Positions 15,726-24,470 of a stretch of 64,000 nt of DNA are shown here, piece after piece. Numbering within the stretch: the stretch's first letter is position 1; each line of letters starts with the position of its first letter. Below the pieces are notes generated by a model. That model searched no databases. It had not been told where the DNA came from and saw only the letters and a program-made list of their open reading frames with translations. This DNA is from Mycolicibacterium boenickei (GTDB lineage Bacteria; Actinomycetota; Actinomycetes; Mycobacteriales; Mycobacteriaceae), in assembly GCF_010731295.1 (NCBI RefSeq), contig NZ_AP022579.1, forward strand, positions 5,456,001 to 5,520,000, in the 5' to 3' direction. Made by a program: the position numbers and the translations under genes.

Positions 15726-17462
15726 TCAGTCCAGGATGCGACGGGCGACGTTGGTGGTGACGAGGTCCAGGAGTTCATCGGCGCGCCCGGCGAGGATGGT
15801 GCGGATCGCGTAGAGCGAGAATCCCTTTGCCTGTTCGACGGTGATCGCCGGCGGTATCGACAGTTCTTGGCGCGCGGTGTGGACGTCGATGACGGCCGTG
15901 CCGTCGTGGGCGAAGGCATCGGCGATCGCGCGTTCGAGGTCTGCCGGTTCCGTGACCCGCCTGCCGAATACTCCCATGGCCTGAGCTACGGCGGCGAAGT
16001 CCGGGTTCACCAGTTCGGTACCGAAGGTGACGATGCCTGCGGCCTTCATCTCCAGCTCCACGAAGTTCAGCGACGAGTTGTTGAACACGATCAGCTTGAC
16101 CGGCAGCTTGTTCTGGATCAGCGTCACGAGCTCGCCGAAGAGCATGGTCAGTCCGCCGTCCCCGGCCAGGGCGACCACCTGCCGGTTGGGGAACGCGGTC
16201 TGCGCGCCGATCGCGTGCGGCAGCGCATTGGCCATGGTGCCGTGGTTGAACGACCCGATCAGCCTGCGCCGCCCGTTCATGGTCAGGTACCGGGCCGCCC
16301 ACACCACGGGGGACCCGACGTCGCAGGTGAACACCGCGTCGTCGGACGCCAGCCGGTTGGCAAGAGCAGCAACATATTCCGGCCGGATCGGGGTCTTGTC
16401 GCGGTCGTTGACGGCCAGCGAGTCGAGCGTGGCGCGGGTCTTGCGGTAATGGCGCAGCGACCGGTCGAGGTGGTCGCGATTGTTTTTCGGCCGTAACAGC
16501 GGCTGCAACGCGGCCAGGGTGTCGGCGACGCTGCCGCGCAAGCCCAGATCGATCGGCGTGCGGCGGCCGAGGTGGCGACCGCGGATGTCGACCTGGATGA
16601 CGGTGGCACCCTCTGGATAGAACTGCTGGTACGGGAAGTCGGTGCCCAGCATCAACAGGGTGTCGGCCTCCTTGATGGCCTTGTAGCCGGAGGCGAAGCC
16701 GAGCAGTCCCGTCATGCCGACGTCGAACGGGTTGTCGTACTCGATGAATTCCTTGCCGCGTAGTGCGTGAACGATCGGAGCCTGCAGGGTCGACGCCAGC
16801 TCGATCAGGGCGTCGTGGGCACCGGCCACGCCCGCGCCGCCCAGGATGGTGACTCGCTCGGCGGCGTTGAGGATGTCGGCGGCGCGGCGCACCGATTCGT
16901 CGTCGGGACGCACGATCGACCGGGTGGGCCGCACCGGGCGCGTGGTCCATCCGGTCTCCCCCGCACGCTGCAGGAAGATCTCGCCGGGGATGACGACGAC
17001 GGCGACACCGTTTTCCTCGACCGCTGCCCGCATCGCCATCTCGAGGATGCGCGGTGCCATCTCAGGAGTGCTGACCAGTTCGCAGTAGATGCTGCACTCA
17101 CGGAACAGCTCCTGCGGGTGGGTTTCCTGGAAGTACTCCGACCCGATCTCGGTACGCGGAATGTGGGCGGCGATGGCCAGCACGGGCACGCGGCTGCGCT
17201 GCGCGTCGAACAGTCCGTTGATCAGGTGCAGGTTGCCCGGGCCGCAACTGCCCGCGCACACGGCCAACTGACCGGTCAGTGCCGCGTCGGCGGCCGCCGC
17301 GAACGCCGCGGTCTCTTCGTGCCGGACGTGCTGCCAGGTGATCTCGCCACTGCGGCGGATGGCGTCGGTGAAGCCGTTGAGGCTGTCACCGGGAAGGCCG
17401 TAGACCCGCCGTACCCCGCTCAGTGTCAGTGCGGAGATGACTTGGTCTGCAATGGTCGCCAT
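15726..17462 (-). CDS. poxB: Pyruvate oxidase / pyruvate:quinone dehydrogenase (PoxB-like)
   Basis: A 578-residue thiamine-diphosphate enzyme that tracks E. coli PoxB: GDSLNGFTDAIRR with HEETAAFAA (catalytic Glu), CAGSCGPGNLHLINGLFD, SEYFQETHPQELFREC, and the cofactor motif GDGGLTMLFGELVTL with the closing NN. It decarboxylates pyruvate to acetate and CO2, passing electrons through FAD to membrane quinone. ATG 17462 has GGGAGG 4 nt upstream, and a GTG just before it is also possible. A perfect 15-bp hairpin separates it from the upstream SDR, so it has its own promoter within a short space. Confidence 0.9.
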   Translation of the reverse strand: MATIADQVISALTLSGVRRVYGLPGDSLNGFTDAIRRSGEITWQHVRHEETAAFAAAADAALTGQLAVCAGSCGPGNLHLINGLFDAQRSRVPVLAIAAHIPRTEIGSEYFQETHPQELFRECSIYCELVSTPEMAPRILEMAMRAAVEENGVAVVVIPGEIFLQRAGETGWTTRPVRPTRSIVRPDDESVRRAADILNAAERVTILGGAGVAGAHDALIELASTLQAPIVHALRGKEFIEYDNPFDVGMTGLLGFASGYKAIKEADTLLMLGTDFPYQQFYPEGATVIQVDIRGRHLGRRTPIDLGLRGSVADTLAALQPLLRPKNNRDHLDRSLRHYRKTRATLDSLAVNDRDKTPIRPEYVAALANRLASDDAVFTCDVGSPVVWAARYLTMNGRRRLIGSFNHGTMANALPHAIGAQTAFPNRQVVALAGDGGLTMLFGELVTLIQNKLPVKLIVFNNSSLNFVELEMKAAGIVTFGTELVNPDFAAVAQAMGVFGRRVTEPADLERAIADAFAHDGTAVIDVHTARQELSIPPAITVEQAKGFSLYAIRTILAGRADELLDLVTTNVARRILD

Positions 17463-17480
17463 CACGCCTCCCGGTATGCG

Positions 17481-17528
17481 ATTCCGGCGTGATCGGTGAC
17501 GCGGGCGCGCCCTCGATCACGCCGGAAT
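17481..17528 (-). terminator. Strong hairpin terminator after the SDR gene
   Basis: ATTCCGGCGTGATCG (17481-17495) pairs perfectly over 15 bp with CGATCACGCCGGAAT (17514-17528). It lies just past the SDR stop (17534) and just before the poxB start. Confidence 0.75.
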
Positions 17529-17533
17529 TCACT

Positions 17534-18301
17534 CTACTTGGGGGCGAATCGCTGACCGGCGTCCAAACGGAGGCACTGGCCGTTGAGCATCGGGTTCTCG
17601 GCGATCGCCACAGCGAGCTTGGCGTACTCCTCGGGCTTGCCCAGACGCTTGGGGAATGCGGCGTCCTTGGTCAGCACGGCGGCGAACTCGTCGGGAATGC
17701 CCTCGGTCAGACCGGTGGCGAACAGGCTCGGCGCGATGGCCAGGACCCGGATGCCCAGGCTGCCGAGGTCGCGCGCCATGGTCAGGCACATGCCGGCGAT
17801 CGCGGCCTTGGAGGCGGTGTAGGCGACCTGGCCGATCTGCCCTTCGAACGCGGCGATGGAGGCGGTGTTGATGATGACGCCGCGCTCCTCTGCCTCGGCA
17901 TCGACCGGCTCGTTCTTGCTCATGTGCCAGGCCGCGAGCCGGCTGATGTTGAACGTGCCGATCAGGTTGAGGTCGATGGTGGAGCGGAACGAATCCAGGC
18001 TGTGCGGGCCGTCCTTCTTGATCGTGCGCTCACCGATGCCGCCACCTGCGGTGGTGACGATGATGTGCAGGCCGCCCAAGGCCGCGACGGCCTCTTCCAG
18101 CACCTTCTCGGTGCCGTCGAAGTCGGTGACGTCGACGGCGAAGAAGGAGCCACCGATCGCGTCGGCCACTTCCTGGCCCTTGGATTGCGGTCGGTCCAGC
18201 ACTGCCACGCTGGCGCCGCGCTTGGCCAATGCCTCGGCGGTGGCGCGGCCAAAGCCGGACGCGCCGCCGACGACGATCGCCTTCTTGCCTTCGATCTCCA
18301 T
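17534..18301 (-). CDS. SDR, 3-hydroxyacyl-CoA dehydrogenase type II (HSD10-like)
   Basis: A 255-residue SDR with the NAD loop GGASGFGRATAEAL, the TTAGGG motif, and the catalytic Ser and YTASK. The insert around residues 115-140 and the ending GQCLRLDAG are typical of the HSD17B10-like group, which oxidises 3-hydroxyacyl-CoA or hydroxysteroid substrates with NAD. GGGAGC precedes the ATG. It is followed directly by a strong terminator, so it is probably monocistronic. Confidence 0.88.
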   Translation of the reverse strand: MEIEGKKAIVVGGASGFGRATAEALAKRGASVAVLDRPQSKGQEVADAIGGSFFAVDVTDFDGTEKVLEEAVAALGGLHIIVTTAGGGIGERTIKKDGPHSLDSFRSTIDLNLIGTFNISRLAAWHMSKNEPVDAEAEERGVIINTASIAAFEGQIGQVAYTASKAAIAGMCLTMARDLGSLGIRVLAIAPSLFATGLTEGIPDEFAAVLTKDAAFPKRLGKPEEYAKLAVAIAENPMLNGQCLRLDAGQRFAPK

Positions 18302-18461
18302 CTAGCTCCCTTTCCAAAAATGACCGAAATCGTAAAGCAACCTATCTCATCGAGCCTTCCCGTAAGCCTTTCGGGTTCGATGCGCTGGTCCCCTGGGCCA
18401 CCCCTTGCACCGCGACGGTGCGTGTTTGTCCCCCGACACGCCGGATTCTGTCGACACGCAG

Positions 18462-18488
18462 CGCACGCTCGTCGTCGACGAGCGTGCG
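18462..18488. repeat. Perfect 12-bp hairpin in a divergent gap (element C, copy 1)
   Basis: CGCACGCTCGTC, GTC, GACGAGCGTGCG. It lies in the 232-bp gap between the SDR (minus) and the YqeY-like gene (plus), where no gene is visible. Upstream sequence (GTGCGTGTTTGTC, then CGACACGCCG) resembles the element at 28399-28459. It could be a 5'-leader hairpin or a dispersed repeat. Confidence 0.5.
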
Positions 18489-18533
18489 TAAATCACTCGA
18501 CGCCGCCACCGAGACCGAATAGGTTCGCCTGCC

Positions 18534-18914
18534 ATGACCCCCGCCGAGCAATGGCGCGACCGACTCCGCCAGTCCCTGCTGTCGGCACGGAAGGCCCGCG
18601 ACACCAGCAGCGTCTCCGCGATCCGATCGGCGCTGAGCGCCATCGACAATGCCGAGACGCCACAGGCCGATCAGACCGACACCCGCATCGGCGGAGCGAT
18701 CGCCGGGGCCGTGTCAGGGGTGGGCTCGACCGAGGTCGCCCGCCGGGTGCTGAGCGACGCCGAGATTCGCGCTCTTGTCCAGGCCGAGGTCGATGAACGG
18801 CGCACGGCGGCCGACGAATACATCGCAAACGGACATCACGAACGGGCTGCGGACCTGCAATCGCAGGCCGCGGTGTTGATGCAACTCCTCGGTCAAACCC
18901 CGGAGGGTGTCTGA
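18534..18914 (+). CDS. GatB/YqeY-domain protein
   Basis: A 126-residue helical protein of the YqeY family, related to the tail domain of the GatB amidotransferase. The N-terminal helix (WRDRLRQSLLSARKARD) and the later RVLSDAEIRALVQAEVDER region fit. Molecular function is not established for stand-alone members, though tRNA-related binding is suspected. It lies 21 nt upstream of ligB and is probably cotranscribed with it. Confidence 0.8.
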   Translation: MTPAEQWRDRLRQSLLSARKARDTSSVSAIRSALSAIDNAETPQADQTDTRIGGAIAGAVSGVGSTEVARRVLSDAEIRALVQAEVDERRTAADEYIANGHHERAADLQSQAAVLMQLLGQTPEGV

Positions 18915-18935
18915 CCCCCGTGGCACGCTGAGGAC

Positions 18936-20459
18936 GTGTTGCTCGCCGACGTCGCGTCCGCATCCTCCGATATTGCCGGGGCCTCGGCGCGGTTGGCCAA
19001 GATCGACCGCATTGCCACCCTGCTCGCCGCGACCGCGGCGGACGGTGACGCCCTGGCGGTGGCGGTGACGGTGTCCTGGCTGTCCGGCGAGTTGCCGCAG
19101 CGTCAGATCGGTGTCGGGTGGGCCGCATTGCGTTCACTTCCGACGCCCGCAGAGGTCCCGACGTTGACCATCACCGGCGTCGACACCGCATTCACCGAGA
19201 TCAAGGGAATCGCAGGCAAGGGCTCACAAGCTCTGCGCGCCGATTCGGTGCGCACCCTGTTCGCGGCAGCCACCGACGCCGAACAGACCTTCCTCCGGCG
19301 TCTGTTGGGCGGTGAACTACGTCAGGGCGCTCTGGCCGGGGTGATGGCCGACGCGGTGGCCAAGGCATCCGGCGTCCCCGTAGCCGAGGTCCGGCGCGCG
19401 GCCATGCTCGCCGGCGATCTGCCCGCGGTGGCCGCCGCAGCGCTGACCGGCGGCCGATCCGCCCTGACCGAGTTCCAGCTGCAGGTCGGTCGCCCGGTCG
19501 GGCCGATGCTCGCCCAGACCGCGACAGGTGTCGCCGATGCGCTCGAACGGCTCGGCGGTACCGCGATTCTGGAGGCCAAGCTGGACGGTGCCCGCGTGCA
19601 GATCCATCGCAATGGATCGAAGGTGTCGGTGTACACCCGCAGCCTCGACGACGTCACCCACCGACTGCCCGAGGTGGTCGAAGCGACGCTCGCGTTGTCG
19701 GCCACCGATCTGATCGCGGACGCCGAGGCCATCGCCCTGCGGCCCGATGGACGCCCGCACCCCTTTCAGGTCACCGCCGCCCGGTTCGGCCGCAAGACGC
19801 CGAACGATCTCGAACCGCTGTCGGTCTTCTTCTTCGATCTGCTCCACGTCGACGGCCGGGATCTGCTCGATCTGCCCACCGAACAGCGGTTGGCGTCCCT
19901 GGACGCACTGGTTCCACAAGACCGGAGCGTCGACCGCGTCGTCACCACCGACGCGGACGTGGCGCAGCAGTTCCTGGACCGCACCCTAGGGGCCGGCCAC
20001 GAGGGAGTGATGGCGAAGTCCCCGTCGGCGCCCTACGAGGCCGGCCGCCGCGGCGCCGGCTGGCTCAAGGTCAAACCGGTGCACACGCTGGACCTGGTGG
20101 TGCTGGCCGTCGAACGCGGGTCGGGGCGGCGCAGCGGCAAGCTGTCCAACATTCACCTGGGTGCCCGGGACCCGGACACCGGCGGATACGTGATGCTGGG
20201 TAAGACATTCAAGGGCATGACCGACGCGATGCTGGCGTGGCAGACCGAGCGCTTCACCCAACTGCAGGTCGACGACAACGGCTGGGTGGTGACGGTCCGT
20301 CCAGAGCAGGTCGTGGAGATCGCCTTCGACGGCGTCCAGCGGTCGAGCCGTTATCCGGGTGGGGTTGCCCTGCGTTTCGCGCGGGTGCTGCGGTACCGGG
20401 ACGACAAGACCCCGGATCAGGCAGACACGATCGACGCGGTGCGCGCCTACCTCACCTGA
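18936..20459 (+). CDS. ligB: ATP-dependent DNA ligase LigB
   Basis: A 507-residue ligase, counterpart of Rv3062. An N-terminal helical DNA-binding domain (about 1-190) is followed by the adenylation domain with the nucleotidyl Lys in EAKLDGAR, the DAEAIAL motif, [17 protein letters not shown] and WLKVKP, and by an OB-fold domain with [11 protein letters not shown]. It seals nicks using ATP, in addition to the essential NAD-dependent LigA. The GTG start (18936) agrees with the conserved N-terminus. Confidence 0.96.
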   Translation: MLLADVASASSDIAGASARLAKIDRIATLLAATAADGDALAVAVTVSWLSGELPQRQIGVGWAALRSLPTPAEVPTLTITGVDTAFTEIKGIAGKGSQALRADSVRTLFAAATDAEQTFLRRLLGGELRQGALAGVMADAVAKASGVPVAEVRRAAMLAGDLPAVAAAALTGGRSALTEFQLQVGRPVGPMLAQTATGVADALERLGGTAILEAKLDGARVQIHRNGSKVSVYTRSLDDVTHRLPEVVEATLALSATDLIADAEAIALRPDGRPHPFQVTAARFGRKTPNDLEPLSVFFFDLLHVDGRDLLDLPTEQRLASLDALVPQDRSVDRVVTTDADVAQQFLDRTLGAGHEGVMAKSPSAPYEAGRRGAGWLKVKPVHTLDLVVLAVERGSGRRSGKLSNIHLGARDPDTGGYVMLGKTFKGMTDAMLAWQTERFTQLQVDDNGWVVTVRPEQVVEIAFDGVQRSSRYPGGVALRFARVLRYRDDKTPDQADTIDAVRAYLT

Positions 20460-20572
20460 CCTGCGCCCGGATTCCCGGCTACGGTTCGGAAACCGGGATT
20501 CGATGCCACACGCTTTGGCTCGATGAAAAGATCATCACGACGCGTATGACACAGGGCGAGCGAGGAGAGACC

Positions 20573-22879
20573 GTGGCAACACCGGACGCCCCACCGGCGG
20601 ACCGCATCGAGGAGCACGACGGCGACGTCACCTATATCCGCACCGACAAAGACCTTCCGCCGGTGGCGATCATCGACCGCTCTCCGATCACGGCCAAGCA
20701 CAAGGCGATCTTCGCGATCGTCGCGGTGCTGGGCGCGGTGGCCTGGGCGGTGATCGCCTTCTTCCGCGGGGAGACCGTCAACGCGGTCTGGTTCGTGATC
20801 GCCGCGATCTGCACCTACGTGATCGGCTTCCGGTTCTACGCCCGGCTGATCGAGATGAAGATCGTCCGGCCGCGTGACGACAATGCCACTCCGGCAGAGC
20901 TTTTCGACAACGGCACGGATTACATGCCGACGGACCGGCGGGTGCTGTTCGGTCACCACTTCGCCGCGATCGCCGGTGCGGGCCCGCTGGTCGGCCCGGT
21001 GCTGGCCATGCAGATGGGCTATCTGCCCGGCACGATCTGGATCATCATCGGCGCCGTCGTGGCCGGCTGCGTCCAGGACTACCTGGTGTTGTCCATCTCG
21101 GTGCGCCGCCGCGGCCGCTCGCTCGGGCAGATGGCGCGCGACGAGCTCGGCGTGGTCGGTGGTGTGGCGGCCATCGTCGGTGTGCTGGTCATCATGGTGA
21201 TCCTGCTGGCCGTGTTGGCCCTGGTGGTGGTCAATGCGCTGGCCGAAAGCCCCTGGGGCGTCTTCTCGATCGCGATGACCATCCCGATCGCCATCTTCAT
21301 GGGCCTGTACCTGCGCTTCCTGCGTCCCGGGCGGGTCTCGGAAGTCTCGCTCATCGGTGTCGCACTGCTGCTGCTCGCGGTGGTCTCCGGCGGCTGGGTG
21401 GCCGAAACATCCTGGGGCGCGGACTGGTTCACGCTCTCGAAGGTCACCCTGTCGTGGTGCATCATCATCTACGGCCTGGCCGCGTCGGTGCTGCCGGTGT
21501 GGTTCCTGCTGGCTCCGCGTGATTACCTGTCGACGTTCATGAAGGTCGGCACCATCGCCCTGTTGGCCGTCGGCATCCTGATCGCCCGGCCGGTGATGCA
21601 GGCACCGGCGATCTCGCAGTTCGCCACCAGCGGCACCGGCCCGGTGTTCGCCGGCTCGTTGTTCCCGTTCCTGTTCATCACCATCGCCTGCGGCGCGCTG
21701 TCGGGCTTTCACTCGCTGATCTCCTCGGGCACCACGCCCAAGCTGCTGGAGAAGGAAAGCCAGATGCGGTTGATCGGCTACGGCGGCATGCTCACCGAGT
21801 CGTTCGTCGCGATCATGGCGCTGATCACCGCGGCGATCCTCAACCAGCATCTGTACTTCGCGATCAATGCGCCGACGGCACAAACCGGCACCACCGCGCA
21901 GACCGCCGCCGACTACGTCAACGGCCTTGGCCTGTCCGGGCAGCCCATCACCGCTCAGGAGATCACCGCGGCAGCCGAAGGCGTCGGCGAACATTCGATC
22001 GTGTCGCGCACCGGCGGCGCACCCACCCTGGCGTTCGGCATGTCCGAGGTGCTGCACCAGGTCTTCGGCGGAGCGAGCCTCAAGGCCTTCTGGTACCACT
22101 TCGCGATCATGTTCGAGGCGCTGTTCATCCTGACCACGGTCGATGCGGGTACCCGTGTCGCGCGGTTCATGCTGTCGGACGGCCTGGGCAATCTCGGTGG
22201 GCCGCTGAAGAAACTCCGCAACCCCAGCTGGCGGGCGGGCGCCTGGGCCTGCAGCGTCATCGTCGTCGCCGCGTGGGGTTCGATTCTGCTGATGGGCGTC
22301 ACCGACCCCTTGGGCGGCATCAACACCTTGTTCCCGCTGTTCGGCATCGCCAACCAGCTATTGGCCGCGATCGCGCTGACGGTGGTCACCGTGGTGGTGA
22401 TCAAACGCGGATTGGTGAAGTGGGCCTGGATTCCAGGTGTTCCGCTGCTGTGGGATCTGACCGTGACGATGACGGCGTCGTGGCAGAAGATCTTCTCCGC
22501 TGACCCGAAAGTCGGTTACTGGAAGCAGCATTCGCAGTACGTCGCGGCTCAGGAGGCCGGTAAGTCCACCTTCGGCGCGGCGAAGAACCCCGATCAGATC
22601 GATGCGGTCATTCGTAACACGTTCATCCAAGGCACCCTGTCGGTGGTGTTCGCGGTACTGGTGCTCATCGTATTCATCGCGGGCGTGGTGATGGCACTGC
22701 AGGCACTGCGCGGCGCCGGCCGGCCGCTGGCGGTGGACGAGGAGGTGCCGTCGCGCATCTTCGCCCCGTCAGGATTGATCGCCACCTCGGTCGAGAAGGA
22801 GGTGCAGAAGCAGTGGGACGCCTTGCCCGGAGCACACGCCAGGCCGCACGCCACGTCGGGTGGTACTGGTCAACATTGA
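20573..22879 (+). CDS. cstA: Carbon starvation protein CstA (transporter)
   Basis: A 768-residue inner-membrane transporter with about 16-18 hydrophobic segments and the family motifs FGHHFAAIAGAGPLVGP, GCVQDYLVL, GALSGFHSLISSGTTPK and LFGIANQLLAA. Members take up pyruvate or peptides. GTG 20573 is chosen because GAGGAGA lies 6 nt upstream and the following residues align with the M. tuberculosis start; an ATG 27 nt earlier lacks such a site. The 3' end overlaps the YbdD-like partner gene by 67 nt. This is the last gene of the conserved core block. Confidence 0.95.
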   Translation: MATPDAPPADRIEEHDGDVTYIRTDKDLPPVAIIDRSPITAKHKAIFAIVAVLGAVAWAVIAFFRGETVNAVWFVIAAICTYVIGFRFYARLIEMKIVRPRDDNATPAELFDNGTDYMPTDRRVLFGHHFAAIAGAGPLVGPVLAMQMGYLPGTIWIIIGAVVAGCVQDYLVLSISVRRRGRSLGQMARDELGVVGGVAAIVGVLVIMVILLAVLALVVVNALAESPWGVFSIAMTIPIAIFMGLYLRFLRPGRVSEVSLIGVALLLLAVVSGGWVAETSWGADWFTLSKVTLSWCIIIYGLAASVLPVWFLLAPRDYLSTFMKVGTIALLAVGILIARPVMQAPAISQFATSGTGPVFAGSLFPFLFITIACGALSGFHSLISSGTTPKLLEKESQMRLIGYGGMLTESFVAIMALITAAILNQHLYFAINAPTAQTGTTAQTAADYVNGLGLSGQPITAQEITAAAEGVGEHSIVSRTGGAPTLAFGMSEVLHQVFGGASLKAFWYHFAIMFEALFILTTVDAGTRVARFMLSDGLGNLGGPLKKLRNPSWRAGAWACSVIVVAAWGSILLMGVTDPLGGINTLFPLFGIANQLLAAIALTVVTVVVIKRGLVKWAWIPGVPLLWDLTVTMTASWQKIFSADPKVGYWKQHSQYVAAQEAGKSTFGAAKNPDQIDAVIRNTFIQGTLSVVFAVLVLIVFIAGVVMALQALRGAGRPLAVDEEVPSRIFAPSGLIATSVEKEVQKQWDALPGAHARPHATSGGTGQH

Positions 22880-23016
22880 TGGGCGACAACCACTATCGGC
22901 GCTACGTCGCTCACCGGGAACGCACCCATCCCGGTGAGCCGGTGCTGTCCGAGCGGGATTATTGGAAGATGCGGCACCGCAATACGGAGGCCAATCCCGG
23001 CGCACGCTGCTGCTGA
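22813..23016 (+). CDS. YbdD/YjiX-family CstA partner protein
   Basis: A 67-residue cytosolic protein with the family pattern: an N-terminal RQAARHVGWYWSTLMGD, the YRRYVAHRERTHPGEPVLS centre and the C-terminal ARCC. YbdD partners are needed for activity of CstA-type pyruvate transporters in enterobacteria. The GTG start (22813) is preceded by AAGGAGG at 10 nt and lies inside the cstA end in another frame. A shorter start (MGDNHYRRY) would lose the conserved N-terminal helix. Confidence 0.85.
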   Translation: MGRLARSTRQAARHVGWYWSTLMGDNHYRRYVAHRERTHPGEPVLSERDYWKMRHRNTEANPGARCC

Positions 23017-23062
23017 CCGGGCAATCTGTCCATCGTCTGGCTCTGAGGTTGGCACCCGGGCT

Positions 23063-23083
23063 AAACTGTTGCCATTACGGTAA
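23063..23083. promoter_or_regulatory. Island operator, site 1
   Basis: Half-sites AAACTGTTG and TTACGGTAA with a 3-bp spacer, 25 bp upstream of the amidohydrolase start. The right half-site is near-perfect; the left is degenerate. It is the leftmost of twelve similar sites. Confidence 0.55.
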
Positions 23084-23107
23084 GGCCGTCATGAATGGAG
23101 CGGGTTC

Positions 23108-24394
23108 GTGAACAAAGACGACATGATCCTGATCAGCGTGGACGATCACATTGTCGAACCACCTGACATGTTCAAGAACCACCTGCCGAAGAAGTACGCC
23201 GACGAGGCACCACGTCTGGTGCACAACCCTGACGGCAGCGACACCTGGCAGTTCCGCGACATCGTCATTCCCAACGTCGCGTTGAATGCGGTCGCCGGGC
23301 GCCCCAAGGAGGAGTACGGGCTCGAACCCCAGGGCCTCGACGAGATCCGCAAGGGTTGCTACAACGTCGATGAGCGCGTCAAGGACATGAACGCCGGCGG
23401 CATCCTCGGCTCGATCTGCTTCCCGTCCTTCCCCGGGTTCGCCGGACGCTTGTTCGCGACCGAGGACCCGGAGTTCTCGCTGGCGCTGGTGCAGGCCTAC
23501 AACGACTGGCACATCGACGAATGGTGCGGCGCCTATCCGGCGCGCTTCATTCCGATGGCGCTGCCGGTCATCTGGGACGCCGAGGCCTGCGCTGATGAGG
23601 TGCGCCGGGTCTCGAAGAAGGGCGTGCACGCGCTGACGTTCACCGAGAACCCAGCAGCGATGGGCTACCCCAGCTTCCATGACGACTACTGGACTCCGCT
23701 GTGGAAGGCGTTGTGCGACACCAACACTGTGCTCAACGTGCACATCGGCTCGTCGGGCAAGCTGGCCATCACCGCACCCGACGCACCGCTGGACGTGATG
23801 ATCACCCTGCAGCCGATGAACATCGTGCAGGCCGCCGCGGACCTGTTGTGGTCCAAGCCCATCAAGGACTACCCCGATCTCAAGATCGGGCTGTCCGAGG
23901 GCGGCACGGGCTGGATTCCCTACTTCCTGGAGCGCGTCGACCGGACCTACGAGATGCACTCGACCTGGACCCATCAGAACTTCGGCGGCAAGCTGCCCAG
24001 CGAGGTGTTCCGGGAGCACTTCCTGACCTGCTTCATCTCCGACCCGGTCGGCGTGACCCTGCGCGACAAGATCGGCGTCGACAACATCGCCTGGGAAGCC
24101 GACTACCCGCACAGCGACTCGATGTGGCCGGGTGCCCCCGAGGAGTTGTGGGACGTGTTGACCGAGAACAACGTGCCGGACGACGAGATCAACAAGATGA
24201 CGCACGAGAACGCCATGCGCTGGTACTCGTTCGATCCGTTCACCCACATCTCACGGGAGCAGGCCACCGTCGGCGCGCTGCGTAAAGCCGCTGAGGGTCA
24301 TGATGTTTCGATTCAGGCGCTGAGCCATCACGAGCAGGGCACCCGCGGTGACGCGCTGCACGCGGCGGCCCGCGGCAACTCCGGGTCCGAGTAG
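23108..24394 (+). CDS. Amidohydrolase-2 family (ACMSD-like) metal-dependent hydrolase/decarboxylase
   Basis: A 428-residue TIM-barrel protein. Likely metal and active-site positions are VDDHIVEP at the N-terminus, a mid-protein His (LNVHIGSSG) and WEADYPHSDS near the C-terminus. The family includes ACMSD and resorcylate decarboxylases as well as hydratases of ring-opened products. The GTG start (23108) has GGAG 7 nt upstream. The operator at 23063 ties it to the catabolic island, of which it is the left border. It ends in terminator B copy 1. Confidence 0.87.
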   Translation: MNKDDMILISVDDHIVEPPDMFKNHLPKKYADEAPRLVHNPDGSDTWQFRDIVIPNVALNAVAGRPKEEYGLEPQGLDEIRKGCYNVDERVKDMNAGGILGSICFPSFPGFAGRLFATEDPEFSLALVQAYNDWHIDEWCGAYPARFIPMALPVIWDAEACADEVRRVSKKGVHALTFTENPAAMGYPSFHDDYWTPLWKALCDTNTVLNVHIGSSGKLAITAPDAPLDVMITLQPMNIVQAAADLLWSKPIKDYPDLKIGLSEGGTGWIPYFLERVDRTYEMHSTWTHQNFGGKLPSEVFREHFLTCFISDPVGVTLRDKIGVDNIAWEADYPHSDSMWPGAPEELWDVLTENNVPDDEINKMTHENAMRWYSFDPFTHISREQATVGALRKAAEGHDVSIQALSHHEQGTRGDALHAAARGNSGSE

Positions 24395-24403
24395 TCATCT
24401 TCT

Positions 24404-24469
24404 ACCGCGAGCAGACGCAAAACCCCCTGGAATCACGGGATTTTAGGGGGTTTCACGTCTGCTCGCGGT
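24404..24469. terminator. Hairpin element B, copy 1 (bidirectional terminator)
   Basis: The outer stem ACCGCGAGCAGACG pairs with CGTCTGCTCGCGGT, and the inner AAACCCCCT pairs with AGGGGGTTT. It fills the 76-bp gap between two convergent genes. The same outer stem recurs at 52856-52913. Confidence 0.75.
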
Positions 24470-24470
24470 C

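Noticed and set aside
20447..22099. A 550-codon minus-strand open frame
   Set aside because: Antisense to cstA, low-complexity Arg/Asp/Gln-rich translation typical of GC-rich shadow frames.
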